From positions 60,001-124,000 of the forward strand of contig CAJNDS010001269.1 in assembly GCA_905221605.1 (NCBI GenBank): a DNA stretch of 64,000 nucleotides, in the 5' to 3' direction. The notes beneath the pieces are model-generated. The model saw nothing but the letters and a program-made list of their open reading frames with translations, was not told the DNA's origin and ran no database searches. The stretch is from Symbiodinium natans (taxonomy: Eukaryota > Sar > Dinophyceae > Suessiales > Symbiodiniaceae). Below are positions 19,934-30,228 of the stretch, in pieces. Position numbers and translations under genes: made by a program. The first letter of the stretch is position 1. Every line of letters starts with the position of its first letter.

Positions 19934-20106
19934 TTAGGGTTTAGGGTTTAGGGTTTAGGGTTTAGGGCTTAGGGTTTAGGGTTTAGGGTTTAGGGTTTAA
20001 GGTTTAGGGTTTAAGGTTAAGGGTTTAGGGTTTTGGGGTTTAGGGTTTATACCGTTTAGGGTTTATAGGGCCTTAGGGTTTAGGGTTTAGGGTTTAGGGT
20101 GTAGGG
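19934..20106 (+). repeat. Interstitial telomeric repeat, TTTAGGG
   Basis: About 20 copies with CTTAGGG, TTAAGGT and GGGTTTATA variants. Abrupt left edge at CACCATGG. Confidence 0.95.
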
Positions 20107-20480
20107 AAAGCCTTCACCCCCGCACATCCACGTCTCACAAAAGCCTGCATCGTTAGGTAAGGGCCTTGGTAGGGTTCAGGCGCGCGCTTCAATGGGACTT
20201 CATCCGCTAAGCTCATCCCAGAAGAAAGAGGACTTCTGACGGTCAAGGGTCCTGCTCATGGGGCCTCTTCAGGCTTCAGATTCTTGGGGGCATTCTGCGT
20301 TGGAGGGAGGTTTGGGGCCTCAAGCTCCGTAAACTCCGAACCTGTGAACTCCAAGGCGAGGCGAAAGGGGGTGGGGAGGGAGGAGAAAGGGGGCCTAAGA
20401 CGGACGAGTTGCGGATCTGAGCAAGGATGTGCTTAGTGAACATTTGCGTAAGGAACTGTCACCCTACTTTTGCCCTCCCA
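20107..20480. other. Intergenic, nothing recognised
   Basis: A G-rich patch at 20,365-20,392; no gene. Confidence 0.5.
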
Positions 20481-21090
20481 ATACTGCCCCCCCCAAAACC
20501 CAAAAGCCCTAAAATCCTCAACCCTCAAGCCCTAAACCCTACAACCCTCCCTAAGCCCTAAAACCCTAAACCGTAAAATTCCCTAAAAACCCTAACGCCC
20601 TAAAACCCTAAAGCCCTGAACCCTAAAACCCGAACACTCTAAAGGCCCCTAAACCCCCCACACCTTACTGTCCTAAGACCCAAACCCTAAACCCCCAAGA
20701 GACCCCAACACCCTAAGCCCTAAAACAACCTAAAACCCTAAGCCTTAAAGCCCTAAGCCCTCAGATACCCAAAACCCCAAAACCCCTGAAGCCCTAAAAC
20801 CCCAACAGCCGCTCAACACCCTACTATCCTAAAACCCCAAAACCCTAAAAACCTTTAAAACCCTAAAAACCCAGCACCTGAACCCAGAAACCCTAAAACC
20901 GGCGGAGGTATTTTTCCTCCTAAAACCCTGAAACCCTAAATACCCTAAACCTCTAAAACCCCCAACAGCCCTTAACACCCTGCATTGCAGGATTGTAACA
21001 ATCCTAAACCCTAAAACCCCTAATACCTAAACACCCCTGAAACCCCCTAACACCCCCTAAAACCCCAAACGACCCCCACAACACCCCGGC
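20481..21090 (-). repeat. Long degenerate CCCTAAAA-type array
   Basis: About 600 bp of imperfect CCCTAAAA, CCCTAAG and CCCCAAAA words, much more decayed than the array at 32,236. It faces an opposite-strand block (21,170-21,260) across about 80 bp of unique sequence. Confidence 0.85.
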
Positions 21091-21169
21091 CTGCCACCCA
21101 AAGGCTCCGAAGCAGCTGCAAGGCACGGGCCCACTGGCCGCAGGTCTCGCAAGCTTGGATAGCCTTGCG

Positions 21170-21330
21170 AGGTGGTTTATAGGCTTTATAGGGTTTTTTA
21201 GGGCTTTTTCGGGCTTTTAGGGTTTTCAGGGTTTAGGTTTTAGGGTCTAGGGTTAGGACTTAGGAGGCCCGAGTGTGGATGGATTTCAGGGGTCGGGGGT
21301 GCAGGTTTTAGGGTCGAAGGTTTGGTGTAT
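21170..21330 (+). repeat. Degenerate TTTAGGG-type block
   Basis: TTTATAGGG, TTTTTAGGG and TTTCAGGG variants, opposite in orientation to the preceding array. Confidence 0.75.
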
Positions 21331-21336
21331 TTAGGG

Positions 21337-21930
21337 TCAGGGTTTCCGCATTTTGGGGCTGAGGGCTTCGGGAGGCTGACGCGGTTCCCTCACTCTGGTC
21401 GAAAGGAGTGAAGAGTGGCAAGCTGCTGGTTGTTCAAGCCTACTCAGCACCCGAACTGCCAGAATGGCCTGCCTAAGGCCAACACCTGTTCGGGCATTTC
21501 GCACGTGAACAAAGAGAAGGACAAAAGCCCAGAACGCCGCAACTCCCTTACGCCATGAACCGAACCGCCAGCGCGCCGGAAAGCCCCCAACAATACAAAA
21601 AGTAGGCACCCACGTTTGGAACTACAAGTGTGGGGCAGGGGCGAATGGTATAGAGTCTAGGCTTGCTTTAATTAGGACATTCATCATCCACTTCTTGGTA
21701 AGGTCGTTGTCTTCAATCAAGGACATCCATGGCCCTGGCTGTGTAGTACGATACCCGATCGTGCTCGACTCTCGTCCTTGTGCGAACTGGGGTAGTTCAA
21801 GCTTGCATCTTGGTGCACAACTGGGGCGGTTCTGAAAATGTTGGTGCCGTTTGAGGTAACCTAGATGCAAAGGCTCTGCATAAGAAGAGGAGCTCCCCAG
21901 AAACCTACAGTAAAGTTGCCAGGGTGACAC
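21337..21930 (-). CDS. Unassigned coding-like stretch
   Basis: Two minus-strand frames, 102 codons (21,930-21,622) and 90 codons (21,609-21,337), lie end to end in sequence without telomere-like words. The upstream one has protein-like composition (PWMSLIEDNDLTKKWMMNVL is the clearest part). The downstream one has a possible hydrophobic segment (VAAFWAFVLLFVHV). Different reading frames and a stop between them mean they are not one uninterrupted gene. No family is recognised; they could be exons, a decayed retroelement piece, or chance. Confidence 0.2.
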
Positions 21931-22084
21931 AACCTGTGTTTAGATGTGCTTGGGCTTCTGCTTCACAAGGATTCGAGTAGGACTGGAGCTCAGGGACTCT
22001 GCTCAAAAACTTGACGAAAACTGATAAACAACGAAGCTGGTCGATTGCAAGTCCGTGTCATCACCCGCACTCCTGGACGAGCCC

Positions 22085-22185
22085 CAGGGTTGCACAACCC
22101 TAAACCCTAAACCCTAAATCCTAAACCCTAAGCCCTTCACCCTAAACCCTAAATCCTAAACCCTTAACCCCAAACCCTGCCATAC
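22085..22185 (-). repeat. Interstitial telomeric repeat, CCCTAAA
   Basis: About ten copies including CCCTAAATC and CCCTAAG variants. Confidence 0.9.
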
Positions 22186-22403
22186 CTTATAATTTTGCAG
22201 CTCCTTTTCCTTGGGTGCCTGCCTCTTCTAATTTTCAAGCCGAAATTAGGCACCAAAGTCTCTATGCAATGTAGGAAGTACTTTATTAAACCTCAAGTAT
22301 ACGTTTTTCAGGTACATGAACCCTTTAGGGGGAAGCCCGTGCGGCCGCAAAGTCAAACCCCCTGAGCGTATCATGGGACTGCATTGCAGTCTCCCGGGCT
22401 TGG
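22186..22403. other. Intergenic, nothing recognised
   Basis: No open frame or repeat is seen. Confidence 0.5.
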
Positions 22404-22476
22404 GCTTCAGGGCCTCAGGGCCTCAGGGCCTCAGGGCCTCAGGGCCTTAGGGCCTTAGGGCCTCAGGGCCTTGGGC
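22404..22476 (+). repeat. 8-mer tandem repeat, GGCCTCAG
   Basis: About nine tandem copies of GGCCTCAG with GGCCTTAG variants. Related GGGCCTCAGGGCC words recur in the minisatellite at 49,940. Confidence 0.9.
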
Positions 22477-22569
22477 CTAGGGTTTACAGGATTTAACCAG
22501 TTGCGGCCCCGGTTCCAAGCCGCCTCCGCAAGAAGATGCAGAGCCACCTGGCCAGCGCGTCGGTCGTGC

Positions 22570-22690
22570 TCCCTAAACCCTAAACCCCAAACCCCAAACC
22601 CCAAACGCTGAACCCTAAACCCTAAACCCTAAATCCTACCAGCACGGGCTTTGCGTGCAGGATTTGGGGTTTAGGGTTTAGGTCAGGGAC
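22570..22690. repeat. Telomere-like, opposed short blocks
   Basis: CCCTAAACCCCAAA copies at 22,570-22,638 face a TTTAGGG scrap at 22,662-22,682. Confidence 0.8.
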
Positions 22691-23653
22691 GGGGGAGAGA
22701 AGGGTTACACTTAGCTAGTGTCCATATGCAACTTGCACAAAACATCCGCAATTATGGGTCTTTGTACAGATCTAGGAGAACCACCACGATCCTTAGATCT
22801 ACTTCGAGATCGGCCTTCTCCTCACATCTCTATTCAATAGCGGTTTCTTACAGGAGGGCTTGTTTCGCGCAGCTCTAACCCTCTGCCCCAGAAAGTGGGG
22901 CTTGGGGCTGAGGGCTTAGGGACCCATGATGGTGTCCCGAGCCAGGGTGGAGATCCAGAACACATGGTTCATTCAGACGCCTATTCAGCAATTCAGCGCC
23001 CAGTTGCTTTTGCATAAAAGAGGCCGTTCTGAAGAACATCTACGTCATGCTTCCCCTGCAAGCTTGCTGCTTACATGGGGTTAGATGGGAACCTAACCCA
23101 CAAAAAAGGGGGAACTAGGGCTACTACTGGTATTTGGGCGCCTCCCATCTGCCGCCTTTGCCACAGGCTCCGATCGCCTGGCGTACGCCAAGACAGGGTT
23201 TCATCCCCCTTTCCCCCGCCCCCTTCCCCTCTTCCCCCTGCCCCGCCTGACTGCCCCCCCTCACCCCACCAAAAACAAGTTCTCCCCAAACTTGAACTCA
23301 GACTGGGAGAGAGAGGTTTTGAGGGTTTAGGAGTTTAAGGGGTTTAGTGTGTACTCGCGGGAGTTTGACAGGAGCTTCAGGGTTTTTGGCACCTTGCAGA
23401 AGCCAAAGCAGCTCCCGAAAGCATCCTTTGCTTAGGGGCTTAGGGGCTTAGGGTTCAGGAATTGGGGGTTCAGGGTGGGGACGAAACGGCATACAAGATG
23501 CCAATTGGCACATGAGGCACGTACTATATCGGTATTCCAGGCCTCACCCCATATTCCCTTATTAAGCCATGATTATTGCCCGAGGTCCTGAGCGAACCGA
23601 ACAGCCTAAACCCTACCGAGTACTTGAAAGTGCCGGAGGAAGGGTTCGAAGAA
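22691..23653. other. Intergenic, nothing recognised
   Basis: A C-rich tract at 23,203-23,270 generates proline-rich and glycine-rich shadow frames. AGATCT words cluster at 22,768-22,815. No gene is supported. Confidence 0.4.
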
Positions 23654-23863
23654 CTAGAAGAGATACCTCGAAATCCTGGTACCTATCTGCAGGATCTCTG
23701 CGTGAACTGCTGCGGTCATCTGAGGCTCTCTCTCGAAAACAGTCATGTTGAGGTTCGTGCTAGTGAAAGAACAAGAGGCTGAGTTGTAGGTGATGACATC
23801 CTTCTGCACCGCAGCTTCCTCAAGGGTAAGCATGCCTATAAGCCCTAAACCCTGCAACCACAC
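23654..23863 (-). pseudogene. PPR-like protein fragment
   Basis: The minus-strand frame contains EEAAVQKDVITYNSASCSF. KDVITYNS is the typical first-helix start of a pentatricopeptide repeat. Established: PPR proteins bind organellar RNA and are abundant in dinoflagellates. Only one partial repeat is visible, and the second helix does not follow the PPR pattern. Residues at the start of the frame (GLGLIGML) come from a telomere-like scrap. It is an isolated exon or, more likely, a decayed copy. No neighbouring PPR unit was found within 800 bp. Confidence 0.35.
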
Positions 23864-24707
23864 GGCTTGGGTGAACTTCCTGGACTCAGCCGCCGCCTAA
23901 AGCGACAGGCCCAGAACAGCTGAATTCTGCCTGAGAGTTCTAGGGACTAGTGGACTCTGTCGCAAGATTTCTAGGGTTCGGGCTTATTTAGGGTCCGGGC
24001 TTGTACCGGCCGCCTCAACCCCCCCAGAGAAACCAAGTGTGAGGGCAGCGACCCTCCTCCATGACATCGACGACGGCCAAGGCTGCTTGCCATGAAGCCC
24101 CCTGCAACAGTAAATTTGCCAAAGCCCCAGCTCCTTAACCCCTAAAACCTAAACCCCCAAACACCCAAATCTCCGAAACCCTAAACCCCAACATGCGCAC
24201 GATGCAAGGCCTTAAGCCCTCTAGGGTTTCGCAAGGTTTCTGTTTAAAAAAGGGGTTTCGGGTTCAGGTGCCTTGCAAAACCCCAGCAACCTCAAACAAC
24301 CCTATACCAGCCCGAGAAACCCTGAAGCCCCAAACCTACAGCCTCCCGTTCAAGGTGAGGACCACCCCCCCCCCCCCCCCCCAGTTTTCGTCGCTCGGCT
24401 TATATCCTGGCTCCTGTGTGGTTGAACGAAAGTCTACAGACCCAGCTTTGCCCAGTTTCGACCCCAACCCCTAGCCCTGAACCTTAAAACGAATACATAG
24501 ACAGAACAACTACGGCGACTAAATGAACACACACACACACTCATATATACATATATATATACACATATAATATACGTAGAAATACATGCGCATTTTTTAC
24601 TTGAGCATGCGATGTATATAAAGTGCTCGTTTGTACCTAGGCGGATTCAAATCCAGGGTCTGACCCTCGAAGCCAAATGCAGGAAAGATATGCAACACTT
24701 CAAGGAG
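23864..24707. other. Intergenic with simple repeats
   Basis: A C17 run at 24,366-24,382, (AC)n at 24,527-24,540 and TA-rich sequence at 24,543-24,570. CCCTAAACC scraps at 24,140-24,190. No gene is supported. Confidence 0.45.
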
Positions 24708-24778
24708 CCTACTACTGAAGGTTCACGGGTAGTTAGAAGTAGGGCTTGTAACTACCCATGACCCTCCAAGTATCAAGG
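24708..24778. repeat. Hairpin element, family F1 (short copy)
   Basis: CTGAAGGTTCACGGGTAGTT (24,715-24,734) faces AACTACCCATGACCCTCCAA (24,750-24,769) across a 15-bp loop. The termini match the F1 elements at 678 and 43,872. It touches the 3' side of the PPR fragment that follows. Confidence 0.7.
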
Positions 24779-24918
24779 CAAGGCAGCGCTGCCTTCTCGC
24801 AGGCGCTGATGGCCGCGTTGAAGGGCTCCGCACCGGTGTGGGTTGCGGCCGTCCGGATGTGACTCCTCGTGTGTAGTTGGTTCGGGATACAAGGCTTTTT
24901 TAGGGAGGCACATGTCAA
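24776..24918 (-). pseudogene. PPR-like protein fragment
   Basis: AEPFNAAISACEKAALP is encoded at about 24,776-24,836. The string F/YNAAISACEK is a signature of the PPR proteins of Symbiodinium-type dinoflagellates, which are predicted organellar RNA-binding proteins. Only one half repeat is present. The next codons run straight into the F1 hairpin element, so the fragment is truncated or its exon ends there. The upstream part of the frame is not PPR-like. A functional exon cannot be excluded, because dinoflagellate genes have many introns. Confidence 0.5.
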
Positions 24919-25599
24919 GTCTAGTTTCAGGGGGTTGGGGTAGGAAGGGAAAGTTGCAGGTTTCGGGTGGAAAGCTTAGGGGTGAGGCATGGTCGCGGAC
25001 TACGTCCTCAACCTTAAGCACCGAAACCCTGAACAGAAGCTCAGCGAAAGATCTTGCTGCCAGTCGCAAGCCGAAGGTGAGGGATTCTGCGTTCCTTTTG
25101 ACCCACCTAGAACTCCCCAGAATGCCCCAGCTGTTGCTAGTGTCAGTACGTTTGTGATTTCTACTAGTAACACTAGAAAGTATGATTACTAGTTAATTGA
25201 GTATGGCTATGCGGGCCTCAAAGTTGTGATGAGCGTTTGGGTCCTTGATGATGTCTTTGGGAGGGGCTCACATCATTTGATCATGCGGCCATGCTGCCCA
25301 TAGCACTGTGGTTCCCTTGCAATCTTATAAACATAGCAAGACTTTCAACACTCCCTTGGACTTAAAACAAACCGTTTCTAAGGAAACTACCCGGAACCCC
25401 AAACCCCAAACTGTAATTGGGGACATTGTCTCACAACAGAACTGCAATCCTTCGGGTGCCCGTGCATTAACCGGTAAATTCTGTAAACCCGTATAACCCT
25501 TTTGCCAGTGGACACACGGAAAGATTTTGGGCTCTGTTCCCGGGAGATTTAGAGATCTCTGTGAGTCCAGAGAGCAGAAGCACAAGGTAAACCGTTGCA
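24919..25599. other. Intergenic, unresolved frames
   Basis: Overlapping frames of 62-104 codons on both strands (24,773-25,600) have no recognisable domain. No telomeric arrays are seen apart from a CCCCAAA scrap at 25,397. Confidence 0.35.
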
Positions 25600-25720
25600 C
25601 CCTAAACCCTAAACCCTAAACCCTAAACCCTAAACCCTAAACCCTAAACCCTAAACCCTAAACCCTAAACCGCTAAACGGCTAAACGGCTAAACCCTAAA
25701 CCCTAAACCCTAAACCCTAA
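25600..25720 (-). repeat. Interstitial telomeric repeat, CCCTAAA
   Basis: About ten perfect CCCTAAA copies, three copies of the variant CTAAACGG (25,670-25,690), then four perfect copies. The variant is tandemly clustered. Confidence 0.95.
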
Positions 25721-26528
25721 ATTTGAGGGTCGAAGCCAGGGAGCACCAGGCTCAGTGCAGCCATCCATTGCCTCATTCTGTGTGAGGGCTTCAGGGGCCC
25801 TCCCCCAAAGGTCCGCTTCATGGCATTTAGGGTTCTTGTTTGGGTCCCATATCTACCCTCAAAGTAAGGACCCCAAAAGGGACCCTTATTGAGAGAACTA
25901 CCAAGATTACCAACTATGTACTTAAAGCCGGGCCAGGCGTATTCTCAATAGGGTTTTGGGAAGCTAGTTCCGTAATGATTGGTTTGGTATGGATGGGTCC
26001 TCTGAGTTGGTCCAGACTTGCTTCTAATGCGACATCGCACACGGCTGTAAGTATTGGTTGGCATTGCTGATTTTCTCTTGTGCTCACTCTGCCCAAATGG
26101 CCGCTCTTTTGGCGCAAGAAATCAAAGAAACGCGGTTCCAAGAAACGTGCGAAAAGCTGGCTTTTCCCACGCCAGTCACCCGTCAGGCTTCATGAGTCCA
26201 ATCGGGTTGTTAGTTTGTTCTCCGTGAAAACGTGACGAAAGAAAATTCTAAAAATCCGGTGTTTTTTCTTAAGAAACGCGATCATGTCTAGTAGTGCAAG
26301 GAACTTCAGAAATGCGCGCCGCGAGTTTTTAGATTGTTGACACTGCTCGCATCTGAGCGCTTTGCCCCACCTAGTAAGATGTAAATCCCCGACCCGAGAA
26401 CTGCTGAGCGCTGTGGTTTTAGAGTTTCGGCGTTTGGGCTGATAGCTTTGCAGGCCCATCCACAGAGGTTCATACTCGAAAGCTATGGACATCTCAATTG
26501 TATGCTGCAACATTCGGATAAGAACCGA
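25721..26528. other. Intergenic, possible exon material
   Basis: No repeats are recognised. Frames of 76 (plus, 25,840), 75 (minus, 26,141) and 121 codons (minus, 26,555-26,190) have no identifiable domain. The last contains CEQCQQS and a phenylalanine-rich end. Confidence 0.35.
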
Positions 26529-26656
26529 TCCACCACTTGGTAGCCTAGTAGCCATATTAAAATAAGGGTACCTTTCTTGGGTTGGTTACTGTATTTAGAA
26601 GGGAACCGTGAAGCAGGTAAAGGGAAAAGGGTACTACTGGGCTACCAAGTGGTGGA
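26529..26656. repeat. TIR element, family F8
   Basis: Perfect 17-bp terminal inverted repeats TCCACCACTTGGTAGCC (26,529-26,545) and GGCTACCAAGTGGTGGA (26,640-26,656). Pairing continues imperfectly inward (TAGTAG/CTACTA and GGGTAC). At 128 bp and non-coding, it is MITE-like. Confidence 0.75.
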
Positions 26657-26816
26657 GCAGTCCAAACTTCGCAACCCAACTGCTGGCAGGCAACGCTGCA
26701 CGCTGACAGGCGCTTGCAGCCGCGGCTGCTGCAGCACCATCTGCTGCCGCGCCAGCCCCGGCAAAGAGTGCGAGTGCCTGGGTCCTTGCGGCTTTGGGGA
26801 GGAAGCTAAACCCTAA
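26657..26816 (+). CDS. Cysteine-rich open segment, possible exon
   Basis: The open frame starting upstream at 26,577 runs through F8, so only the part after the element is of interest. It has nine cysteines in about 31 residues (CTLTGACSRGCCSTICC, then CECLGPC), a spacing that suggests a metal-binding or disulfide-rich small domain. No family match is claimed. The stop lies in a CCCTAAA scrap, so the true 3' end is unknown, and no start or splice site could be fixed. The DNA is GC-rich, unlike its neighbours. It may be one exon or a chance product of GC-rich TGC/GCN runs. Confidence 0.2.
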
Positions 26817-26852
26817 ACCCTAAATTTACTAAACCCTGAACCCTAAACCCTA
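26806..26852 (-). repeat. Short CCCTAAA block
   Basis: About five copies, one interrupted by TTTACTAAACC. Confidence 0.85.
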
Positions 26853-26867
26853 ATCCCAAAAGCTAAG

Positions 26868-26990
26868 CAGATTCCTAAAGCTCGTCTTCCTCAAGCCCAA
26901 GAAGCGTCAAGATGAAGATCCCCTTGTGGCCCTCGATAACAAGACAACACGAGTCACTCTAGTCAAAAAAGGCTCCAAGACTTATCCCCC
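26868..26990 (+). CDS. Coding-like stretch, unassigned
   Basis: One frame reads KLVFLKPKKRQDEDPLVALD, then NKTTRVTLVKKGSKTY. It has the balanced charged/hydrophobic pattern of a real protein and shows no telomere-derived residues until after 26,990, where a C-run and CCCTAAACCC words begin. There is no recognised domain. The open frame has no obvious start and enters repeat sequence downstream, so if real it is an internal exon with a donor near 26,990 or the edge of a disrupted gene. It is too short to exclude chance. Confidence 0.25.
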
Positions 26991-27120
26991 CCCCACCCCA
27001 CACTACCCTAAACCCGAAACCCAGGGTTTCGGGTTTGGGGATGAAAGCGCACACTTCGGGTCTGCAGTGGACAAAGACCTGCTACAGCTCTTCTGGCATA
27101 TACATGCCACTAAGCCCTAG

Positions 27121-27702
27121 AGCCTAAACAGACCCTAAACCCTATACCCGAAACCCTAAACCCTAAACCTTAGGCAATCGGGCCAATCACACCACAGTAC
27201 CCCTTCAAGGTTCTTTAAGTTTCTAGACTCATATGGACCGACTTTGTGGTCCTTGAACACGAGGGCACCTCTCTTGTAGAGGGATGCACCCTAAACCCTA
27301 AACCCTAAATCCTCTAAGGCACCCTCAACCCTTCCTCGCAGCCCACCCCCCCTCCCCCTCGAGGCTTAGCCCTTTGCACCCATATGCCAAAACCCCCCAT
27401 ACACCCAGATACCCCTGCATACACGAACTCCTACATATACCTAAACCCTAAACCCCAAACCCTAAACCCTAAACCCCGAGAACCACCATAAAACCCTCAA
27501 TTCAGGTCAGGGCTTCCACTGGCTGCTTTGACTGCAAGCGAGCATGGCCGAATTCAGGGCCACCTCATGCGCAAGGGAAGCGAGAGAAGAGAGGAGCCCC
27601 GGGGGGCATGTTTGGAGTAGCACCTGTGCCAACGATTTTCCTGGACTTCCCTTTTTGAGATTCCCGCAGTATTTCCCTTACTTCAGTTCGACGACTTGAC
27701 CG
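27121..27702. other. Intergenic, CCCTAAA scraps
   Basis: Degenerate CCCTAAA copies at 27,130-27,168, 27,290-27,315 and 27,440-27,478. No gene is supported. Confidence 0.5.
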
Positions 27703-28272
27703 GTGGGGTTTAGGGGTCAAGGGAAGCTTACGGATCTCAGTCGTTCTAAGTTACATGTGTGTTTTTGTGTTCTGTATAGGTTTACTTGCAGCTGCCCTGC
27801 TTTTAAGCCTAATTACTCTAATTCGTCATTAGCCTTCAAACTGTGGTTTAGGGAAACGTCAGACTCGAGGGATGCAGGGTCTTACCCTGAGCTTATGAGA
27901 AATACCTTAACATACCTCGGTACATGGATCCGAAGGGATCAAGATTTAGGGTGTACGAGACTTGTGGAGAGTGCTACGGTGTTAGCATTTACAGAGTTTA
28001 GGCGTCAAGGCTGCGGCCTTATGATCTGCAGAGTTTTGATTAGGGGGCTGGGGATCCCCGAAACAGATGACCAAAGCGTTCAACCTCATAACGCATGCCC
28101 TCCCTATTTCCATCAGGACTCTCAACACGCACTGGTGGACTTAAGAGAAGGGAGGGTCCAGGGTTTAGCATTTCAGAGGCATGGGGTTCGCTCTGTGCAG
28201 CCTCTCCCTTCCTCTGCCATGTGGTGTGGACATAGTCATATTGGGAAGCCCCAGTGGCTGGGTATAAGATGA
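27703..28272 (+). CDS. Longest open frame of the window, unassigned
   Basis: 189 codons from a GTG; the first ATG is internal. Early residues contain CVLYRFTCSCPAFKPNYSNS, later ones YPELMRNTLTYLGTWIRRDQ and PYFHQDSQHALVDLREGRVQ. I see no domain, signal peptide or convincing membrane segment. Its 5' end overlaps a TTTAGGGG scrap and its 3' end stops just before a (GA)n microsatellite. A 78-codon frame lies opposite. A frame this long is at the upper end of what chance gives in 64 kb, so it deserves a search but cannot be called a gene. Confidence 0.25.
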   Translation: MGFRGQGKLTDLSRSKLHVCFCVLYRFTCSCPAFKPNYSNSSLAFKLWFRETSDSRDAGSYPELMRNTLTYLGTWIRRDQDLGCTRLVESATVLAFTEFRRQGCGLMICRVLIRGLGIPETDDQSVQPHNACPPYFHQDSQHALVDLREGRVQGLAFQRHGVRSVQPLPSSAMWCGHSHIGKPQWLGIR

Positions 28273-28296
28273 CCAATCGGCTCCGATCTCGTTAAA

Positions 28297-28301
<5 letters not shown>

Positions 28302-28334
<33 letters not shown>

Positions 28335-28446
28335 ACAAAAAAAAACAGCAAGAAAGACGGAGAGAGACAGAGAAAAACAAAAAAAAAACGAGAGATAGAG
28401 AGAGAGAGAGAGCGTGAGAGAGAGAGAGAGAGAGCGAGCGAGCGAC
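28302..28446 (+). repeat. (GA)n microsatellite
   Basis: GA dinucleotides with A-runs and GCGAGCGA interruptions. Minus-strand serine/leucine frames here are not genes. Confidence 0.95.
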
Positions 28447-29014
28447 CGAGCGACCAACACCCCAACCAAAACAAAAATGGCGCAAACCAAGCTTCATTGC
28501 CCTGTCGTCAAGTAAATGCGGTCGCTCACATCGGGTGACGCCGCCCGAAACCCGAAACATGTAATCTGCAGCTGTAGGCTTTCACTAATAAGTAACCGAA
28601 AAGCACTATGCCGAATGATCCAACCCCAGAACACCAGACCGAGCTAAACCGTAAACCCCCCAACCCCCCAAATCCTCACAGGCTTGCCTGGTCGGCTTCC
28701 AGACTCGTTTCAGCCCACTGCTGCCTTGCTGCAGGTCTCAGGGCTTTCTGGGCGAAGCATGGGCTTTCGCCTTTAAACTTTAAGCCCTAAACCCTAAACC
28801 CCAAACCCTACAAAGGCTGAACCCTAAAGTTTCGGGTCTCGGATTGTGCGTGATTTAGGTGTTTTCTGCACTGGATATGGTTTCTGCTACCAAAATTTCC
28901 ACAATCGCGCTCAGGGGGATGACAGCACCCGAGTCAGGTGCAAAAGCTCCAGCGCCAGCATCCACTGCGCCGCTGCCGCACAGACGCTCAGGACCTGGAT
29001 CGCTCAGCCAGCGG
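28447..29014. other. Intergenic, nothing firm
   Basis: CCCTAAA scraps at 28,783-28,812. A GC-rich coding-like patch at 28,920-29,010 (TRVRCKSSSASIHCAAAAQT) has no recognised domain. Confidence 0.4.
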
Positions 29015-29076
29015 CCCTAAACCCTAAACCCTAAACCCTAAACCCTAAACCCTAAACCCTAAACCCTAAACCCTAA
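29015..29076 (-). repeat. Interstitial telomeric repeat, CCCTAAA x8
   Basis: A perfect run with abrupt edges. Confidence 0.95.
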
Positions 29077-30228
29077 GAGTAAAGGGCTTAAAGGCCATCT
29101 GCCAGAAGCACTTCTCTCAAGATGCCGAGATTCTACAAGTTCAGGGTGCTGGAGGATTTGGAGTCCCTCCGACAGGCTTCAAGAACGTGCGCTGATGGGT
29201 TTCGGGTTCAGTGTTTAAGTCTAAGGCAGTCCTGTGAGAACGAAGAAGCTTCAGGTCTACAGACTTGCACCGACTCGATGAACTCAGGTCTCATTGAGTA
29301 AGGGGCAAGGTGAGCGAACATGCTTAAGGGAAACCCACGTGAGCGCAAGAACTCGTTTGTGCTCCCTCTGCGCTGCGAGAAGCCCTTGCTTGTCTGCTGA
29401 GAGCCCGAAACCCCAAAAGCCTAAACCTAAATCCCCAAACCATACGAGTCCTCAGGGCCTTAGGGTATTCCTTGGGATGTGCCCTCTTATACTGACAGTC
29501 CTCAATAGGGATTATACGGTATTCCCCTTCAGCACACTAAGGCCAAGTCTGCACCCAGGGTCGTGCCATCAGGCCGCACAGCCAACTGATAGCAGAGCTG
29601 GGGAATGCGGGGTCTGGGAAGGGTTTGAGGACGTAGGGCTTGGGATGGTTTGGGACTTTAGGCTTTTGGCTTTGGGGTCCAGGGTTTGGGATTTGAAGTT
29701 TAGGTTTAGGGTTTAGGGTTTAGGATTTAGGGCAGGGGATTATGCGATAAGATGCTTCAGTTTGGAGGTTGACCTAATAGGGGTCTCCCCCAATATGCCC
29801 AAACAGTACTTCAAGAGACCCCCCGCCCTCTCCCCATCCCGAAAGAAAACCTTCGCTGGCTTTGAGCTCAAACGGTTCAGCACAACAGAATTCTGCTGGC
29901 TCACGAAGCCTGAAAAGAAGATGGTAGCCGCCCGCTTACGGCTTATCAAGCCCCGACAGTGCTTGAATCTGCTAGAGCTCCATCAAAAGACAACCTCTGA
30001 AAACACTTCCTTGATAAAAGTCCCTTAGACCCTTGATGAGAATCTTGTATATGTATATATATATATATATGTATGTGAAAAATTATATATAGATCCTGGA
30101 GGTATAAACATATAATAAGCCCCAAGCCTAGACCCAGAACCCTGAACGAAAACCAAAACCTACCCTTCGGGATACCCCGGGAGAATCTGCCTCGCCTGAG
30201 ACATCTCCGCCATAAGGGCCACGGCCTC
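29077..30228. other. Intergenic with half of an F7 element
   Basis: Positions 29,474-29,525 (GGGATGTGCCC, CAGTCCTCAATAGGGATTA) match one end of the F7 element at 43,050. TTTAGGG scraps lie at 29,700-29,735 and (TA)n at 30,048-30,072. Frames at 29,294-30,028 (up to 140 codons) either include telomere-derived residues or show no domain. Confidence 0.4.

Noticed and set aside
24630-24670. tRNA T-arm-like GGATTCAAATCC
   Set aside because: No acceptor stem or anticodon arm at the right distance could be formed.
28165-28560. Serine/leucine-rich frames that look like membrane segments
   Set aside because: Produced by the (GA)n microsatellite; the same holds at 18,691-18,950.
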